Part shown: positions 20,903 through 21,756 of the stretch, one piece after another
How positions within the stretch are numbered: the stretch's first letter is position 1
Layout of the letters: the number at the start of each line of letters is the position of its first letter
NCBI GenBank assembly: GCA_041752455.1
Contig: JBGSWL010000013.1
Location: 1 to 21,756 of the forward strand
DNA from: JBGSWL01 sp041752455
GTDB lineage: Bacteria; Pseudomonadota; Alphaproteobacteria; Rhizobiales; Rhizobiaceae
DNA: 21,756 nucleotides
Direction of reading: 5' to 3'
Program-made: the position numbers and the translations under genes
The notes under the pieces: generated by a model
The model's database searches: none
Seen by the model: only the letters and a program-made list of their open reading frames with translations
Told to the model about the DNA's origin: nothing

Positions 20903-21756
20903 GTTGGACGTCCCGCCGAGCAGGATCGGCATCCGTTGCCGCGCCAGAAACGGCAGCAGTCCTCCGAACAGCCCGGCATATTCCAGATGAAACAGCGCGG
21001 CCAGATTGTTGCGCCCCGGATTGGCGGTCACCAGCGGCGCCTGCAGGCAGGCGAGGCGCACGTCTTCGCGGGCAAAGCGCTGGTAGGCCTCCATCAACTG
21101 GTCCGGATGCGGGCGATCTTCAGCGTCGTACACAGTCACGAAGCTGCCGCGCGCCTGCGCCATGGCGACGTTCAGGGCCTTGGGCTTGGTGCGCGGCATT
21201 GATGGCGGCACACGCACGATGCGCATGTGTGCCGGAAGCCGTGCCGCCTCGATCGCCTCGATCGTTTCACGGTCATCCGCCTCGCAGGCCAGAAGGATTT
21301 CCAGTTTGGAGCGTGGCCATACGAGCCGTGTCAGTGCGCCGATCAGGTCTGGCACCACCGGTGCCTCTCGATAGAGCCCGACGATCACGCTGTAGACCGG
21401 CAGATCAGCCGGGCTCACGGGGGTCAGCTTCCGGTAGGCGCGGGGCTGAAAATCCGCGAGCGCCGCCACCCGCAGCAGCACGCAACCAAAAAAGAACGCC
21501 GAGAGGAACAGATGAGCGCTGAGCATCGCCACGGCACTGTCGGCAGCAAAGAGCATGTAGGCAGCCAGTGCGACAACACCCGTTGCGATGCCTTGCCAGA
21601 ACAGGGCGCCGGAACGCGCAGACATGTCGGGGTCACCAAGTGCCAGTCCGGAAATCGCCTGTTCCAGCGCGGCCTGGCCGTACTGGCGATCAATGGCTTG
21701 GCGCAGGTTTTCAGGCGTGGTGATGGCCAGTCGCCCCGCCAGCATGCGCCGTTCGG
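20895..21756 (-). pseudogene. Family 2 glycosyltransferase, N-terminal fragment, cut by the transposon and by the window edge
   Basis: The minus frame is open to the right edge (E-R-R before the M at 21745), so the true start probably lies beyond the window. It encodes a pre-domain LAITTPENLRQAIDRQYG and two hydrophobic segments (about 50-66 and 70-88 from 21745). A GT-A fold follows, with VIVGLYREAPVVPDL, ILLACEADDRETIEA, and FVTVYDAEDRPHPDQL as the D-x-x-D nucleotide-sugar/metal site. LQAPLVTANPG and GGTSNHFR come last. The transposon end then adds G-L-M and a stop at 20882. This piece lacks the TED and QxxRW catalytic motifs, which lie at 16456-17073, so the enzyme should be inactive. Restored length is at least 486 residues. 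Confidence 0.94.

Noticed and set aside
1..21756. CRISPR array, rRNA, prophage or integron attC sites
   Set aside because: No regularly spaced repeats, rRNA-like sequence, phage structural genes or integrase were seen anywhere.

Overview
The window looks like chromosomal DNA of an alphaproteobacterium of the Hyphomicrobiales (Rhizobiales) type. The evidence is high GC coding sequence, a GcrA-family cell-cycle regulator with GANTC (CcrM) sites upstream, the argD-argF-hslO run, the apaG/metZ/dcd neighbourhood, a SAM-II riboswitch in front of metZ and the long two-domain dCTP deaminase. A NaChBac-like sodium channel would fit a marine member. Genus-level placement is inference only.

Layout. Bases 1-341 hold the 5' part of an alpha/beta hydrolase on the minus strand. 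A four-unit Pho box (415-454) precedes pstB-phoU-phoB, which ends at a bidirectional terminator shared with the convergent gcrA. A 352-bp intergenic region carries four GANTC sites and a probable argD promoter. Then come argD-argF-hslO, a two-gene RND efflux operon (adaptor plus a pump with an unusual extra pair of membrane helices), convergent apaG, a CDP-alcohol phosphatidyltransferase, and metZ on the minus strand behind a SAM-II riboswitch plus intrinsic terminator. Next are dcd and a minus-strand single-domain voltage-gated sodium channel.

The accessory part is 16456-21756. A family 2 processive glycosyltransferase gene (minus strand) is cut in two by a 3,821-bp element, 17074-20894. The element has perfect 27-bp terminal inverted repeats and an 8-bp target duplication (CGAAAATG). 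Removing the element and one duplication copy restores one continuous reading frame. It encodes an IS1595-family transposase in the middle and six passenger genes on both sides: a DUF6471 small protein overlapping a membrane-anchored protein gene; a HicB-like small protein followed 3 bp later by an unrecognised 88-residue protein (possible toxin-antitoxin pair); and a divergent pair, a coiled-coil/winged-helix protein and a small WYL-like protein. Because the cargo lies inside the repeats, this is a compound cargo-carrying IS1595 transposon rather than a plain insertion sequence. It is the most novel item in the window.

How the genes work together. PstB, PhoU and PhoB form part of the phosphate uptake and signalling circuit, but pstSCA and phoR are not here. 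ArgD and ArgF are consecutive steps of arginine synthesis. MetZ is fed back by S-adenosylmethionine through its riboswitch. The adaptor and RND pump form an efflux pair lacking an outer-membrane channel gene nearby. The interrupted glycosyltransferase is almost certainly inactive in this strain.
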